In this document: positions 20,330 to 32,519 of the stretch, piece after piece | Layout of the letters: each line of letters opens with the position of its first letter | Numbering within the stretch: the stretch's first letter is position 1 | The notes under the pieces: generated by a model | Seen by the model: the letters and a program-made list of their open reading frames with translations, nothing else | Databases searched by the model: none | What the model was told of the DNA's origin: nothing | Origin: Manis javanica | Lineage: Eukaryota > Chordata > Mammalia > Pholidota > Manidae | Direction of reading: 5' to 3' | DNA length: 64,000 bases | Assembly (NCBI RefSeq): GCF_040802235.1 | Contig: NC_133174.1 | Span: 80,374,647 to 80,438,646 of the forward strand | Translations under genes and position numbers: made by a program

Positions 20330-23230
20330 GTGCTACTCCCATTTAAACTCCTTGGTTTTTGGACCCATTAACCCTAGCTATGGGAGAAACAGAATCATAT
20401 ATTAAATGGTCATTCAGAGCATATAGAGGATCCTGAGGAATCTTGCCCCATCCCTACAGAATGTTGCCACCTAGCTGGTGCTGTAACTGAGTGTTTAAAA
20501 GGCCATCCCAGTGTCCTATCACAATAGCATTTCAGAATGTTGGGGAGCATGGTAAGAGCAGTGATTCCATAAGCATGGGACCATTGCCCCTTCATTTGCT
20601 CTGAAGTGAGTTCTTTGATCAGAGCAATGCTATGTAGAATACTATGATTCTGTAAGTCTAGGGATGCCAGTTTTGGCCAAGGAATTGCATGCAGGGAAGG
20701 CAAATTCACATCCAGTGTAAGTATCTAATCCAGTTACAAGAAAATGCTGTCCCTTCCATGGAAGCAGCCCAATGTAATCAACCTGCTACCAGGTAGCTGG
20801 CTGAGCTCCCCCAAGGAATGGTGCCAAATGGAGAGCCCAGTGTTGGTCTCTGCAGCTGCCAGATGAGGCAATCAGCAATGGCTTTACCCAGGTCAGCCTC
20901 AGTGAATAGAAAAGTCTGTGTTGCTGAGCCCTTTCATAACCTCCAACTTTGCCACTGTGGTCACTTTGTTCTGAGCCCACTGGGCAATGACAGAACTGGC
21001 TGAGAAAAGAGGCAGACATATTCATAGAATGGGTCATCCTATCCACTTGATTATTAAAATCCTCCTCTGTTGAGCTCACCCTTTGGTGAGCATTCATATG
21101 GGAGACAAATATCTTCATGTTTTTCACACATTCATAGAAGTCTATCCATATATCTTTTCCCCAGATTTTCTGGTTGCCAATTTTCTAATCATTTCTCTCC
21201 TATGTCCCTGACCATCCAGCCAAACTATTTTTCATAGTCTGTAAGTCAGTATAAAATTACACATGTGGTCATTTCTCCTTATAAGCAAAATTAACATCCA
21301 GGTATGTTGCCTGAAATTTTGCCTACTGAGAGGATTTCATTGCCTTTACCATTGCCTTTCAGGGATGTTCTAGAGAAGGACTGTAGTGCTGCAGCTGTCC
21401 CTTCTACAAGAATCTATTGTAAACCATTCCCAACTTTTCCTCTGTCAACTGTCCATGAAACCATAGATGCAGCCTGGAAGAGAGAAGGTAATGTCATAGG
21501 AGTGGGAACCATGGACATTTGGAACGTTTCATCATGTACCTTATTTTGGGGTCTTCATGCACCTGTCCTTACATATACCACATCAATTTGATGATGAAGT
21601 GTGGTTGAGTACACCCAACTTTATGATTTGGTATGTTAGGCAATTTCAGTTCATGACAGACAGCTCAGAATGCTTGGTGGCTCAGGGTTAACCATTCAAT
21701 CTCCCAAGTCCCACAAGCAAACCAAAAGCTATTTTTCAAAAGGAGAATAGTTATCCACAGAGGGCAGGGCTTTACTCCAAAGTTGTCTGTCTGCACTAAG
21801 ATTCATGTATAAGGGATTGCCAAAGAGTCCAAATAGCATCCCTATCTTCTACTGACTGTTCAAGCACCATTGGATCTGTTAGATCACATCGCTCTAGTAT
21901 CAGAACAGCTTGCACAGCAGCGAGAATCTGCTGCAGAGCCTTTTTGAATTAAAGTTTTGGGTCACTTCATAAATGGACCAGAGTAACACACCAAATGAGA
22001 AATATGTTGAACCTCTCTTTTGGTTGTAGGAGAGTTTTTTATAGCAACTTATCTTTTACCCTAAAGGGGATAGCATAGCATTCCCCACCCCGCTGAATTC
22101 CTAAAAATTCCACTGAAGTACAAATTCTGGAATTTTTGTTGAGCTTATTTCCTATCCACAGACATGCAAATTTCTCACTGCTAAATCTAGAGTAATTGAT
22201 ATTTGTTGCTCACTAGGTCTGACCAGCATAGTGACCAATGTAATGGATCAGTGTGATGCCTTGAGAAAGGGAACAGCAACCAAGTTCACTGCAAACTACA
22301 GTATAACAAAGGGCTGCAGAGTTAATATACCTCTGAGGTAGGACAGTAACATTACACTTCTGGCCTTGCCAGTTGAAAGCAAACTACTTCTTAGTGTTTA
22401 CTAACAGGTATCAAGAGAGAAGGCCTGTGCCAGATCAACAACTGCATATCAAGTATAAGGGGATATGTCAATTTGCTTAAACAGTGAAACTGCGTGTGGT
22501 ACAGAAGCTGCAAAATCACCATCTGGTTAAGCTTATCATAATTCATTGTCATTTTCCAAGATCCATCTCTTTCTGGCTCAGGTCAGATAGGCAAGTTGAA
22601 TGGAGGTATGGTGGGAATCACCACCACCAGACCTTTCAAGTTCATAATGGTGCAACTAATTTCTGTAATACCTCCAGGAATGCTGTTTAGCTTTAGGTTT
22701 ACTATTTTCATAGGTAGGGGCAGTTCTAGTGGCTTTCATTTGGCCTTTTTCCACCATAATAGTCCTTACTCCACAGATCAGGGAACCATAAACAGTTGAC
22801 AGTTGAGTATGTATGTTCCTACTATACATTAAGGAATTGAGAGAAACACACAGAATCGGTTTGGTGATTCACTTTGATAGCAGATATCATGCAAACTTGA
22901 GATTCAGTTTCTGTTTAAAACAGCCACTTTCAGGATGATACTCTGAGTTTGCAACAATCTCAGATCTGCAGTTACAGGAGATGAGGGTTTATTTCAGGAC
23001 AGACACAGAAACTTTCAGGCAATCTATGCCATGCTTGAACTAGGAAGTCAAACCCTTGAGTTTGATCTTTTCTTTCCTAACTCTGTCCACCTTAATTAGG
23101 AGCAACCAGCCAATCTTATTATACTCACTAGTTAGACAAAAATGTCCTAAGGTATCAAATACCTGGTCATTCAGAACCTTGCCACTTATCAGTATTTGAC
23201 AAGGCATATCCAAAGATATATTTTGTGTAT
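20330..23230 (-). pseudogene. pol: Class III ERV (ERVL-type) pol relic
   Basis: The minus strand carries a decayed ERVL pol, read from right to left. RT lies about 22560-22150: a frame with D-G-D-F-A-A-S, then A-V-V-D-L-A-Q-A-F, then the region equivalent to the catalytic box, where the key acidic residues are no longer clear. An RNase H/integrase linker at 21127-20786 shows H-M-N-A-H-Q-R-V, E-E-D-F-N-N-Q-V-D and a degraded zinc-binding region. The integrase core at 20709-20410 shows W-S-H-A-Y-G-I and later blocks. Many frameshifts; an old element. Class III pol genes of this layout have related dUTPase-bearing relatives, but no dUTPase was recognised here. Confidence 0.75.
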
Positions 23231-23414
23231 CTTTATTGCTACATCATACTGTGGACTATCAGTGTTTTCTTTACTACTGGGAAAAGAACCCTTAAGTGCT
23301 TTTAAATATCAGATTAGAGAACCAATTCCAGATATCCAAGAACCAGTTCAGAAAACTAATCCGTAAGATATTTTATTCTTCCAGAACCACTCAGTTTCAA
23401 ATTCTGTATGGGTC

Positions 23415-23825
23415 ATTAGTCATGGTTTTCCATAGAGACAGAACCAATAGAGAGAAAGATTTTGAGGAAATTGGTTCACATCACTGTGGGAGTTGGAAAG
23501 TCCAAAATCCCCATTGCAGGCCAGCGGGCTGCAAATTATGGCAAAAGTTGTTATTATAGTCCTGAGTCCAAGGGAAGTCTGGAGATAAGTAATCATTCCT
23601 CCTCAGGGGGCTTCCATTCCTTCTCTTATATCCTCCAAATGATTGGATGAGGCCTACTGACATTATGGAGGGATTCTACTTTATGCAAAATCTGCTGATT
23701 TAAATCTTAGTCTCATCTAAAAAATAGCTTCACAATAAATAACAGTTAGACTGCTGTTTGACCAAACAACTGGGCACCACAGCCTAGACAAGTTGACACA
23801 CAAAACTAACTGCATACAGGACTAT
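23415..23825 (-). repeat. LTR, probably the 5' LTR of the ERVL relic
   Basis: Path: 'ttttccatagagacagaaccaatagagag', then 'ggaaattggttcacatcactgtgggagttgg', then 'aatgattggatgaggcctactgacatt', then 'gggcaccacagcctagacaagttgacacacaaaactaactg'. This is a well-known mammalian LTR layout. I associate it with ERVL-type LTRs but am unsure of the family name. Its sense direction is minus, as for the pol relic to its left, so it sits where the 5' LTR should be. No matching 3' LTR was seen left of 20330. Confidence 0.6.
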
Positions 23826-23924
23826 TATTTCCAGTTTGAGGAAATTGTGAAAATTACTGCTCTAAATAGATGGATTAAATGAGCTTTTATGCAAACATGA
23901 CATATGCTTTCATCTCTCCCATTT

Positions 23925-24725
23925 ATGTCATAGGATTGGAAGTGCTGTGTCATATGGTACCTCTATGTTTAACATTTCAAGGAACTCCCAAACTGTTCTT
24001 CAAAATGGCTGCACCATTTTAAAATCCCAAAAGCACTGGAAGGAAGTTCCATTTTCTCCACATCAATATGTGTGTGTAAAGTGACAACTCACTGTACTTT
24101 AGATTTTCATTTTCTCAGTGATAAGCTGTTAAGCATTTTTTCATGTGTGATTGGGTATTTGAATATCTTTGGAGAAATGTCTGTGCACTTTTTTTTCCCC
24201 ACTTAAAACATTGACTTGTTTGTCTTTTTATTGATGAGTTTTCAGAGCTTTTTTTATACTCTGGATGTTCACTCCTTATTAAATATACAGTCTGTAAATA
24301 TTTGTTTCACATGCTCTGTACTATCATTTTACTTTCATTATGCTCTCCTTTGAAACACAAAAATGTTTATTTTGGTGTTGTCCAGTTTTTCTGTTTTTTG
24401 TTGTGTTTTTTTTTTCAGCTAAGTAACTGTCACCTAAGCCATAATTGACATCGTATTTTCTTCCTAGGAATTTTGTAATTTTAGCTCTTATATTTGGTTT
24501 ATATTAATTTTTATATATAGCATGAAGAAGTGACTCAATTTTATTCTTTTGCATGTGGATATCCAGCTGATTCAACACCCTTTGTGAGAAAGAGTACTTT
24601 AATTTTCCTACTATTGCCTTGCACATGTGTAAAACTCAGTTGAGTATAAATGCAAAGGTTTATTTCTGGTCTCTCAATTTAATTCCATTCGTCTATATGC
24701 CTGTCTTTATGTCAGCACTGCCTTG
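23925..24725 (-). mobile_element. Old L1 fragment (-)
   Basis: Diverged ORF2 C-terminal region in minus orientation ('ggctgcaccattttaaaatccc', 'tgtctttttattgatgag', 'ctggatgttcactccttatt', then 'gtccagttttctg'). Many indels. It ends where a second L1 begins at about 24730. Confidence 0.75.
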
Positions 24726-24729
24726 TCTT

Positions 24730-26330
24730 TTTTTTGTAACATACGTTATAAATGGAAGTTTGCAACTTTTGACCACCTTTACCCATTTTGTCTACCCCAC
24801 CCCCACCTCTGGCAACCATCACTCAGTTTTCTGTGTCTATGAGTTCATTTTTTTGTTTGCTTGATTTTTGTTTTTTTTAGAGTCCACATATAAGTGAGAT
24901 TATATGGTATTTGTCTTTCTCCATTTAATTTATTTCACTTAGCATAACATCCTTAAGGTCCATCCATGCTGTTGCAAATGGCAAGATTTCCTTCTTTATT
25001 ATGGCTGAATGATACACCACACCTTCTTTTTCCATTCATCCTTTGATGGACACCTAAGTGTTTAGCAATTGTAAGTAATGTTGCAGTGAGCATGGGGGTA
25101 TATACATCTTTTCATGTAGTTTCATTCAGATAAATATCCAGAAATAGGATTGCTGGATTATATGGTAATTTCATTTTTATTTTTTTGAAGAACAATTATA
25201 TTGTTTTCTCTAGTGGCTGTACCAATTGACATTCCTACCAACCAGCGCACAAATGTTCCCTCTTCTCCACGGTCTCACCAATACTTGTCTTTTTCACAAT
25301 AAACATTGTAACAGGTGTGAGGTGATACCTCATTGTAGTTTGCATTTCATTAATAATTAATAATGTTGGGTACCTGTTGGTCACCTGTATGTCTTCTCTG
25401 GAAAAATGTCTACTAAGGGTCTAGGGCCATTTTTGTCAGATTGTTTGATGTCTTTTGTGTGTTTTTTTTTTTTGCTATTGAGTTGTACAAGATCTTTATA
25501 TTTTAGATATTAACCCCTTATCAGATATTTAATTTGTAAATATTTACTCCCATTTGATATGTGGCCTTTTTCATTTCATTGATGGTTTTCTTTGTGCAGA
25601 AGCTTTTTAGTCTGATGTGGTTGTATTTGTTTATTTTTGCTTCTGTTGCCTTTATTTCAGTGTCTAGTAAAAAATAAATCATTGCTGAGACTGATGTCAA
25701 GGAGTTTACCACCTATGTTTTCCTCTAGGAGTTTTATGGTTTCAGGTTTTATATTCAAATATTTCATCCATTTGAGTTAATTTTTGTGGATGGTACAATA
25801 AAGTGGTCCAGTTTCATTGTTTTGCATGTGAATATGACTATCCAGTTTGCCAACACCATTTATTGAAGAGACTGTTCTTTCCCCATTGTATATTCTTGGT
25901 TCCTTTGTCAAAAATTAATTGACCACAGATGTACGGATTAATTTCTGGCCTCTATTGTGTACCATGGATAGTTATGTGTGTTTTTATGCAAATATTATAC
26001 TGTCTTGATTACTATAGCTTTGTAGTATGGTTTGAAATCAGGTAGTGTGATGCCTCAAGCTTTGGTCTTTATTCTCAAGACTGTTTTGTCTATTTGGGGT
26101 CTTGTGGTTGTATAGAAACTTTAGGATTGTTTATTCTATTTCTGTGAAAAGTGTCATTGGAATTTTGATAGGAATTGCCTTGCACCTGTAGATTGATTTG
26201 GGTAATATGGACATTTTAGCAATATTAATTCTTCCAGTCTAAAAGCATGGAATATCTTTCTATTTATTTTTGTGTTCTTCAGTTTCTTTCACCAATGTCA
26301 TAGTTTTCAGTGCACTTTGTAACTGTTTTC
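24730..26330 (-). mobile_element. L1 fragment (-), nested in old L1
   Basis: The minus strand holds L1 3' region and ORF2 sequence: 'cttagcataacatccttaaggtccatccatgctgttgcaaatgg', 'tattaaccccttatcagata' (near 25510), 'cctttgtcaaaaattaattgaccaca' (near 25902) and 'ctttgtagtatggtttgaaatcaggtagtgtgatgcc' (near 26020). It starts within the sequence of the older L1 at 23925, which indicates nesting. Frames are broken throughout. Confidence 0.75.
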
Positions 26331-27130
26331 TATTTGATTTTCGTGTTCTTTTTCTTATCTTTTATTTTTTCCTGCTATCTCTGGTCTTGAACATTTTATA
26401 CAATTCCATTTTATCTTCTGTCTTTGCATGTCAATTATGGTTGTTTTTTTAAAAAAATTAGAGGTTTCCTTAGGGGTTGAAATATATATTTACTACTTAT
26501 CTAAGCATACTTCAAAATAACACTATACTACTTCACAGGTAGCACAAGTACTTTATAACAGGGTATTCCTGATTCCTCCCTCCCATCCCTTATGGTATTG
26601 TGTATATTTCATGTCTCCATACTCTGTAATCACCAAATACTTTGTTGCTCTTATAATTTTTAAAATTTATCTGTCACATCAGTTAAGAATAAGGAAATTA
26701 AAAAATTTTATTTTACTTTCATTTATTCCTTTTTCAATGCTCTTCCTTTATGTACATGGGGCTGAAAACTAGTATTTCCCTTCCCTGACATGGAAGGCTA
26801 GAGGGGGCTGGAGCTGGGTATTTTTCTTCCCTTGAAAAGGATAGAGGGGTCTATAATTTGATTTTCTCATTTTCCCATGCATCAAAAACTAAAGCATGCT
26901 GGGGTTTGGTATTTACATTCCCCCATGTTGATTAGGTTCTAATAATATCACATTGGTAAACCCAAGTCTGGTAAAATAGCTTCCCCTGATGGAAGGTCAT
27001 TTTTAAAAAGAATAGTATGCTCTGGGTATAATTCAAAATGTTATTTTACTGGACCACCTCCCGGAAAATGAATTAATTTTCCTGCTAATCTTCACAGTGA
27101 GGTCTTGGTGGGGCTCTCACGTTAAAACTC
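26331..27130 (-). repeat. Very old L1-like sequence, weakly recognised
   Basis: 'gttgtttttttaaaaaaattagaggtttccttaggggttgaaatatat' and 'aataacactatactacttcacaggtagcacaagtactttataacag' recall internal parts of old L1M elements. The part from 26760 to 27130 is not assigned. Confidence 0.4.
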
Positions 27131-27239
27131 ATGGAAGTGTGTTGTCCCTCTCAAAATCCAGTTTATGTTGTCGAGCAAAGAACACTAACACATCTGTTAA
27201 TTCAAAAACTGAAATATTTTCAAGTATTTAACTTAGGTT

Positions 27240-27375
27240 CATCAAAATCTTTTATTGCTAAATACATATACATGTATATACAAACATGTATATATAATGT
27301 AACATGTGAAATATGGCATACATACATACCTTTATACACACAAATATGTATCTACATATACATATTTATAATAAA
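27240..27375. repeat. Alternating purine-pyrimidine AT/ACAT-rich tract
   Basis: 'acatatacatgtatatacaaacatgtatatataatg...' is a degraded (ACAT/ATGT) simple repeat with several short palindromes (acatgt, tatata). Confidence 0.6.
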
Positions 27376-27479
27376 ATGTGAAAGCATATAACTATGTGTT
27401 ATATTTTATTTGGTCCCTAATTCTTCTGAAGTATGAAGTTAAATGGGAATATTTTAAGAGGTGTATTTGATGTAAAGAG

Positions 27480-27600
27480 AAAGAAACAATATAATCAATC
27501 AATATAAAGAAAAGATTATATACCATGAACAAGTAAGAATATATGAAGAATGCAAGGTTGGTTTACCTTCTGCTAATCAATTAATATAATATACCAGACA
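27480..27600 (+). mobile_element. Old L1 ORF2, left part of a split element
   Basis: 'tataccatgaacaagtaagaatatatgaagaatgcaaggttggttta' is the ORF2 region just before the RT A-F-D block. The sequence resumes at about 30004 with 'ctacattaatagaataaaggacaataactacataattatttcaacatgtacagaaaaacatctgac'. The intervening 2.4 kb is therefore an insertion. Confidence 0.75.
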
Positions 27601-28044
27601 TCAGTAAGATGGTAGAATAAGAGGTTCCCTCACTTGTATCCTCCCTTAGCAACAATAATTTGACAAAATCCTTGTACTGAAGTACCTTTGTAAGAGCTTT
27701 GGGATCCAAGCAGGAGATTGTGAAATGCCGTAGAATCCAAGACTGGGGAGAACCATTCTGAAAAGGCAGACCTGCACCCAGGCAGCTGACTCTCCAACTG
27801 TGGTCATAACCTCAGACCCAGAAATAGCTCCATACCACTGAGGACTAGGCTACCACCTCATTTGGCCTTGGTCCTGACACCAGCACATATGCCAAGGGAC
27901 TTGAGAAAAGTCATGTCTACCCATGCCTCAGGTAATGGGTATACAGTCCAGGCAGTCGACACTGAAGTGGTCCGTGAACTGACTTCCATCTTGACTACAG
28001 TCTGGGAGCTCCTGCAGGTAAGTTTCCCAAACTCTAACTGTAGA

Positions 28045-28490
28045 TCCTGAAAGGACCAATGAACTCCAACTACTTCCAGTTTCATACTATTGGCACAGGG
28101 ACCTGGTGATCTGTGACCCCCAGAGATCCTGAAAGGGTCCTATACTTGGTTGCAACTCCTCCCAGCTACAATCTGCCAGCAAATATGCTGGCCCAGGGAC
28201 TTGACAGGAAATAATCCCATCTGTGCCTGGAGATCCTGAAAGGGCTGTGTACTCAGCCCCAGCTTCCTTCCAGCTGCAGCTCATGAGCAGCCTGGCTGAT
28301 ACATGACCCACAAGAGACACTCCTTTCTACAACTGCAGACATTCTGAAAGGGCCTTATACTCAGCTTCAGTTCCTCCAAACCACAGTCCATCAGCAATTC
28401 TGCTGGCACAGAAACCTGGAAGGAGACACATCTATGTTCCCAGAGATCCTGAAGTGGCTGTATACTCAACTCCAGCCCCTCCAGCCATGT
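28045..28490 (+). repeat. About 105-bp tandem units in an old L1 5' region
   Basis: Five imperfect units each open with a form of 'agatcctgaaagg': near 28045, 28127, 28232, 28341 and 28442. They continue 'tatactcagc..cagctcctcc.agc' and 'cagcaattctgctggcacagggacctgg'. Spacing is about 82, 105, 109 and 101 bases. Tandem monomers upstream of ORF1 act as promoters in some L1 families; a similar role is only inferred here. Several short ORFs at 27858-28469 come from these repeats. Confidence 0.7.
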
Positions 28491-28506
28491 AAAAAGCAGT
28501 TCAGCT

Positions 28507-28554
28507 CACCCAGGGACATGGTGGGGGACACACCCAGGGACATGGTGGGGGACA
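28507..28554 (+). repeat. 24-bp tandem duplication, two copies
   Basis: CACCCAGGGACATGGTGGGG plus four bases, at 28507-28530 and 28531-28554, identical. It extends the repeat-rich L1 5' region. Confidence 0.9.
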
Positions 28555-29040
28555 CACCCATATATTCTTAGAAAGCCAGGTATGTGGACTTCAGTCTTGT
28601 CTCTGGACCTTGAAATAGCCCTAGGACTTGGATTTAGCCCTTCTCAGCCACTATCCAGGGCCAATCCTGCCCACCTTGGGACCTACTCAGTGACATGGAA
28701 GAAACCATTTAAGGGACCTAGTAGGAGCCACACCAGTCCACATATCTAATAACAGGCCCATTGCCAGAGGACATAACAGATCCTGAAGTGTATCCCTTCC
28801 TTGTCCCAGTGATACTGAATGAACAAGCTACTGGAGGAAGTCCCATTCTCCAGGACTAGAAAAGTCCATGCAAGCTTGAGCCCCTGGTAACAAGCATGCA
28901 AGCTACAGAACTCACTGCAGGTCCAGCAAGAGCCTCATAACCTGACTTCAACCCAGTACAATCGTGATGTCAAAGGTAACACCAGAGGAACTCACAGAAG
29001 GTCTTTACCTGCTGAAACAAGTATGTGAAGACTGTAAGAG

Positions 29041-29241
29041 GTGTTTGCTCCTTCAAATGCAGACACCAACACAAATCAACACAGATCAAGAAAAATCAGG
29101 CAAATAACACTTCCAAAAGAAATTAATAAAGCTCCAGTAACCAACACCAAAGAAATGGAGATCAACAAATTGTCTGACAAAGAATTCAAAGTGATCATCT
29201 TAAGCTCAATAAAGTCTATCAGAACACAAATAACCAACTAA
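29041..29241 (+). pseudogene. ORF1: L1 ORF1 N-terminal remnant
   Basis: The frame includes P-K-E-I-N-K-A-P-V-T-N-T-K-E-M-E and S-D-K-E-F-K-V-I-I-L, the usual segment just before the ORF1p coiled coil in old L1 families. It stops at about 67 codons, and the coiled coil, RRM and C-terminal domain are missing because of the internal deletion. Confidence 0.6.
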
Positions 29242-29478
29242 ACAAAATAGGGAAAAAAATAGCTGAACAAAATGAGAAGTTAATAAAGGTATTGAAACAA
29301 TATAAAAAATGAACAGAAATGAAAAGATATACAGTGTATATGGATTGGAAGAATTAGTATTGTTAAAATGTCCATATTACCCAAAATAATCTATAGATTC
29401 AATGCATTATTCACAATGGCAAAGACACGGAAACATCCTAAGTATCTGTCAACAAAGAATGGATAAATAAAATGTGAT

Positions 29479-29491
29479 ACACACACACACA

Positions 29492-29531
<40 letters not shown>
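29479..29531. repeat. (CA)n microsatellite
   Basis: About 26 CA units with one 'ctcac' interruption, inside the L1 ORF2 remnant at the usual 'aatgtgatacacac' expansion site. Confidence 0.95.
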
Positions 29532-29533
<2 letters not shown>

Positions 29534-30003
29534 TTCACGTTATTCAGCCATCAAAACCAGGAATTCTGCTGTTTGCAGCAATATGAATAAAATTTAAGGG
29601 CATTATGCTAAATGAAATAAATCAGACAGAAAAAGACAAATACGGAATGTAAGAAAGTTGAACTCAGAAACAGTAGACTGATGGTTGCTGGGGAGGTGGG
29701 AGAAATGGAGAGATCTTGGCCAAAGGATACAAATTTTCAGTTCTAAGGCAAATAAATCCTAATGTACAGTACAGTGACTATAGCTCATAATACTGTATTG
29801 TATACTTAAAATTTGTTAAGAAAGTGAATAAATACTCTCATCACACACAAAGAATTAATTGGTAACTATGTGAACTGATGGTTGTATTAACTAACTTTAT
29901 AGTGGTAATCATTTTTGAATACATACATGTATTAAATAATTACATTATATACCTAAACTTAAAGTTATGTCAATTATATGTCAATAAAGCTGGAAAAAAT
30001 TGT

Positions 30004-31020
30004 AATATGCTACATTAATAGAATAAAGGACAATAACTACATAATTATTTCAACATGTACAGAAAAACATCTGACAAAACCATGCACTCAATCATGACAA
30101 CTCCCAGAAAGCTCTAAATGGAAAAGAATTTTCTCAATCCGATAAAGTGTCTCTAAAAATCAAATACAGACTGTATTATACTTAATAATGAAAGACTGAT
30201 AGTTTTGCCCCTAAGATGAGGAATAAGACAAGTATTTCTGCTTTTTTCCACTTTTATTCAACATTGTATTATAGGGTTCAGCCTGGTAATTTGGCAAGAA
30301 AAAGAAATAAAGTCATCCAGTTTGGAAACGAGGAAGTAAAACTCTATTTGTGGATGACACAGTCTTTTATATGAAAAATCCTTAGGATACACATATGCAT
30401 GCATGGACAAAGTTGTGCTCACACGTACACATGCAGACACTATTGGGTACAAAATATCACAATAATATAAAAATCCATTATATCTTGATATAGTAGCAAT
30501 AATCAATCAACAAATGAAATTTTAAAAATTCCATTCATGATAGTATCACTAATAATAAAATACTGAGGAATAAACTTAGCAAAATAAGTTAAGGATATGT
30601 GTACTGAAAACTATTAGTCTACTATTGAAAGATATTAAGAAATACTTAAACGAATGGAGAGATAGCCCATGTTTAGGAACTGGAAGACATTATTATGATG
30701 GTAATTCCCCCAAATAGATGTATATTCAAAACAATCTCTATTATAGTCCAGCAAGCTTTTTACAGTAGTTGAAAGGCAGATCCTAAAATGTATATGGAAT
30801 GACAAAGACACAAAAATAGCTGAAACAGTCTTGATAAAGAGTATGATTGGAAGTCTCACACATTCAAACTACAAAAATAACTATAAAGCTACAGTAATCA
30901 ATATCATGTGTTACTTAGCAATATAAATCAATGGAAAATTACAAAGTCCAAAAATAAATCCTCACATTAATAGTCAATTGATGGTCATCAAAGATACCAA
31001 GGCAATACCACTCAAAGGTA
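30004..31020 (+). pseudogene. ORF2: Old L1 ORF2, right part (reverse transcriptase)
   Basis: Continues from 27600. 'gtggatgacacagtcttttatatgaaaaatcct' (near 30350) corresponds to the RT catalytic box, here V-D-D. Later blocks are 'ccatgtttaggaactggaagacattattatgatgg' and 'aactacaaaaataactataaagctacagtaatca'. Frames are heavily broken. Confidence 0.7.
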
Positions 31021-32160
31021 TCAAGAAAATGAAAAGTAACAGACTGAAAAAAACTGCTGCTGAAATACATAACTGACAAAGGACTTAATATAATTAGTTA
31101 CATATTTGAAGAGGTGGGTTATTTTAAAATAATCTTAATAAATAAGAACAAATCATAGCACACATCCCTATAAATGTCATAGTATAGTCCATTTATCCTA
31201 ACAATGGAGATGATGAAGCTGGCAAAAATAGTTCCAAGAGATAGTTGTATACAAAGAACCTGAATATATATATGAGTAAATATTTTCCATTTAAATTTTT
31301 TCCTTGAGTATTTAAAAACTGAGCAACCATAGCTATCATCTTGGAATAAGAAAAAGTAAACAAATGGCATACATTTGTTAAATACATTTGTAATTTTTTG
31401 CAAGAAAATAAATGAAATTCAAATTATTTATGTGAAAATCAAATGCTTAACCAGACAACAAATACCTGCTTTGGGAATTAGAGACCAAATCCTATTTTTA
31501 TTTTGTCCAAAGCATCCTTACATTGACACTATTAGTCTCACAAAATTTCAATTGGCAGTATCATGTTTTAAGCTATGTAGTTCACTGTGTTTTGGTCAAG
31601 GTCAAGTAAAGGAACACTTCCCAGATTCTGAAACTCTCCATCTGCCATTCATTAACTGGAATGTCTTTTTCTGCCTGGTAGAATCTGACCCACCATACAA
31701 TTCTACTCAAAATGAAAAAAATAGCTCTTAAGACAGATCTAAGCACTATTTCTTTTGTGATTCATAAATATTTTGTACATACCTTTCCTAAATCCTTACA
31801 TATACTTTATTAGTTTTCATTTGTGGTCCACCAGTGAAACCGTAATGATCAAGGGCTATACTATGCATTTGCATATCTCCTACTGGATGACATATATAGA
31901 CACCTAATAAATGGATATTTCCAAATGTTGGAAGCATCGTGAAAAAAATATGCATATCTCAATGTGAAGAAAAATTAGTATAAAGTCAGAATAAGTAGAA
32001 ACAGTTCTCTGTCCTGAGTTTATAAAACAAAACTGAATTACCTTGACCACTTGAGAGCTAAGATTAATGTTGGTTAATCTTTTCTGACTTTACTTTCTTT
32101 GTTATTTCTCATCCTTCAGATTTATTCACTTTTTAAATGTATACCCCGCATTCATATGGG
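31021..32160. other. AT-rich DNA, nothing recognised
   Basis: The 118-residue ORF at 31375-31731 (+) and the two overlapping minus ORFs at 31119-31403 have no recognisable domain and biased, AT-driven composition. I do not call them genes. Confidence 0.4.
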
Positions 32161-32231
32161 GTGCAAGTTCAATTTCCCAAACCTGTTGTGAGTCAAACTG
32201 GACCTCTTATAAAAAGTATAATATTCCAAGT
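32161..32231 (+). repeat. Imperfect 71-bp direct repeat, copy 1
   Basis: Begins GTGCAAGTTCAATTTCCCAA. The second copy at 32392-32462 begins ATGCAAGTTCAATTTCCAAA and runs in parallel to 'ttctaagta'. The two are about 230 bases apart. The origin is not known; it may be part of an old repeat. Confidence 0.75.
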
Positions 32232-32391
32232 ATATAAGTGGGTATGTGTATATACACACAAACATGTGAGCATGCATTCACATACACACAAATTTTCTCT
32301 ATTTTGCTGACATTTATTTCATTAAAATGTTCTTTTAATATAACACAAAGTTATATAAAGAAGGAATGTATTCTAACTTTTGCAGAGTGGA

Positions 32392-32462
32392 ATGCAAGTT
32401 CAATTTCCAAACCAGTTGAGAATCAAATTGGACTTCTTACAATAAGTGTACAATTCTAAGTA
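32392..32462 (+). repeat. Imperfect 71-bp direct repeat, copy 2
   Basis: Partner of 32161-32231. Most differences are single-base changes plus one or two indels. Confidence 0.75.
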
Positions 32463-32519
32463 CCTCAGTATTTAAACTAGAGTATCATTTTGTTAAATAA
32501 GGTAATACATAATCAACAT

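Larger units (their letters stand above)
27600..30003 (+). mobile_element. L1 (+) nested in the old L1, internally deleted
   Basis: Starts 'agacatcagtaagatggtagaataag', the L1 5' end with its AAGATGG motif. It has a 5' region with tandem units (28045-28490), an ORF1 N-terminal piece (29041-29241), then jumps to the ORF2 C-terminal region (from about 29330) and a 3' end near 30000 ('gtcaataaagctggaaaaaattg'). Most of ORF1 and nearly all of ORF2 are missing. A short direct repeat 'taatat' at both ends may be the target duplication. Confidence 0.75.

Noticed and set aside
31375-31731. 118-codon ORF as a host gene
   Set aside because: No domain, no splice or promoter context seen, and AT-driven composition. 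A single open frame of this length is expected by chance in 64 kb.
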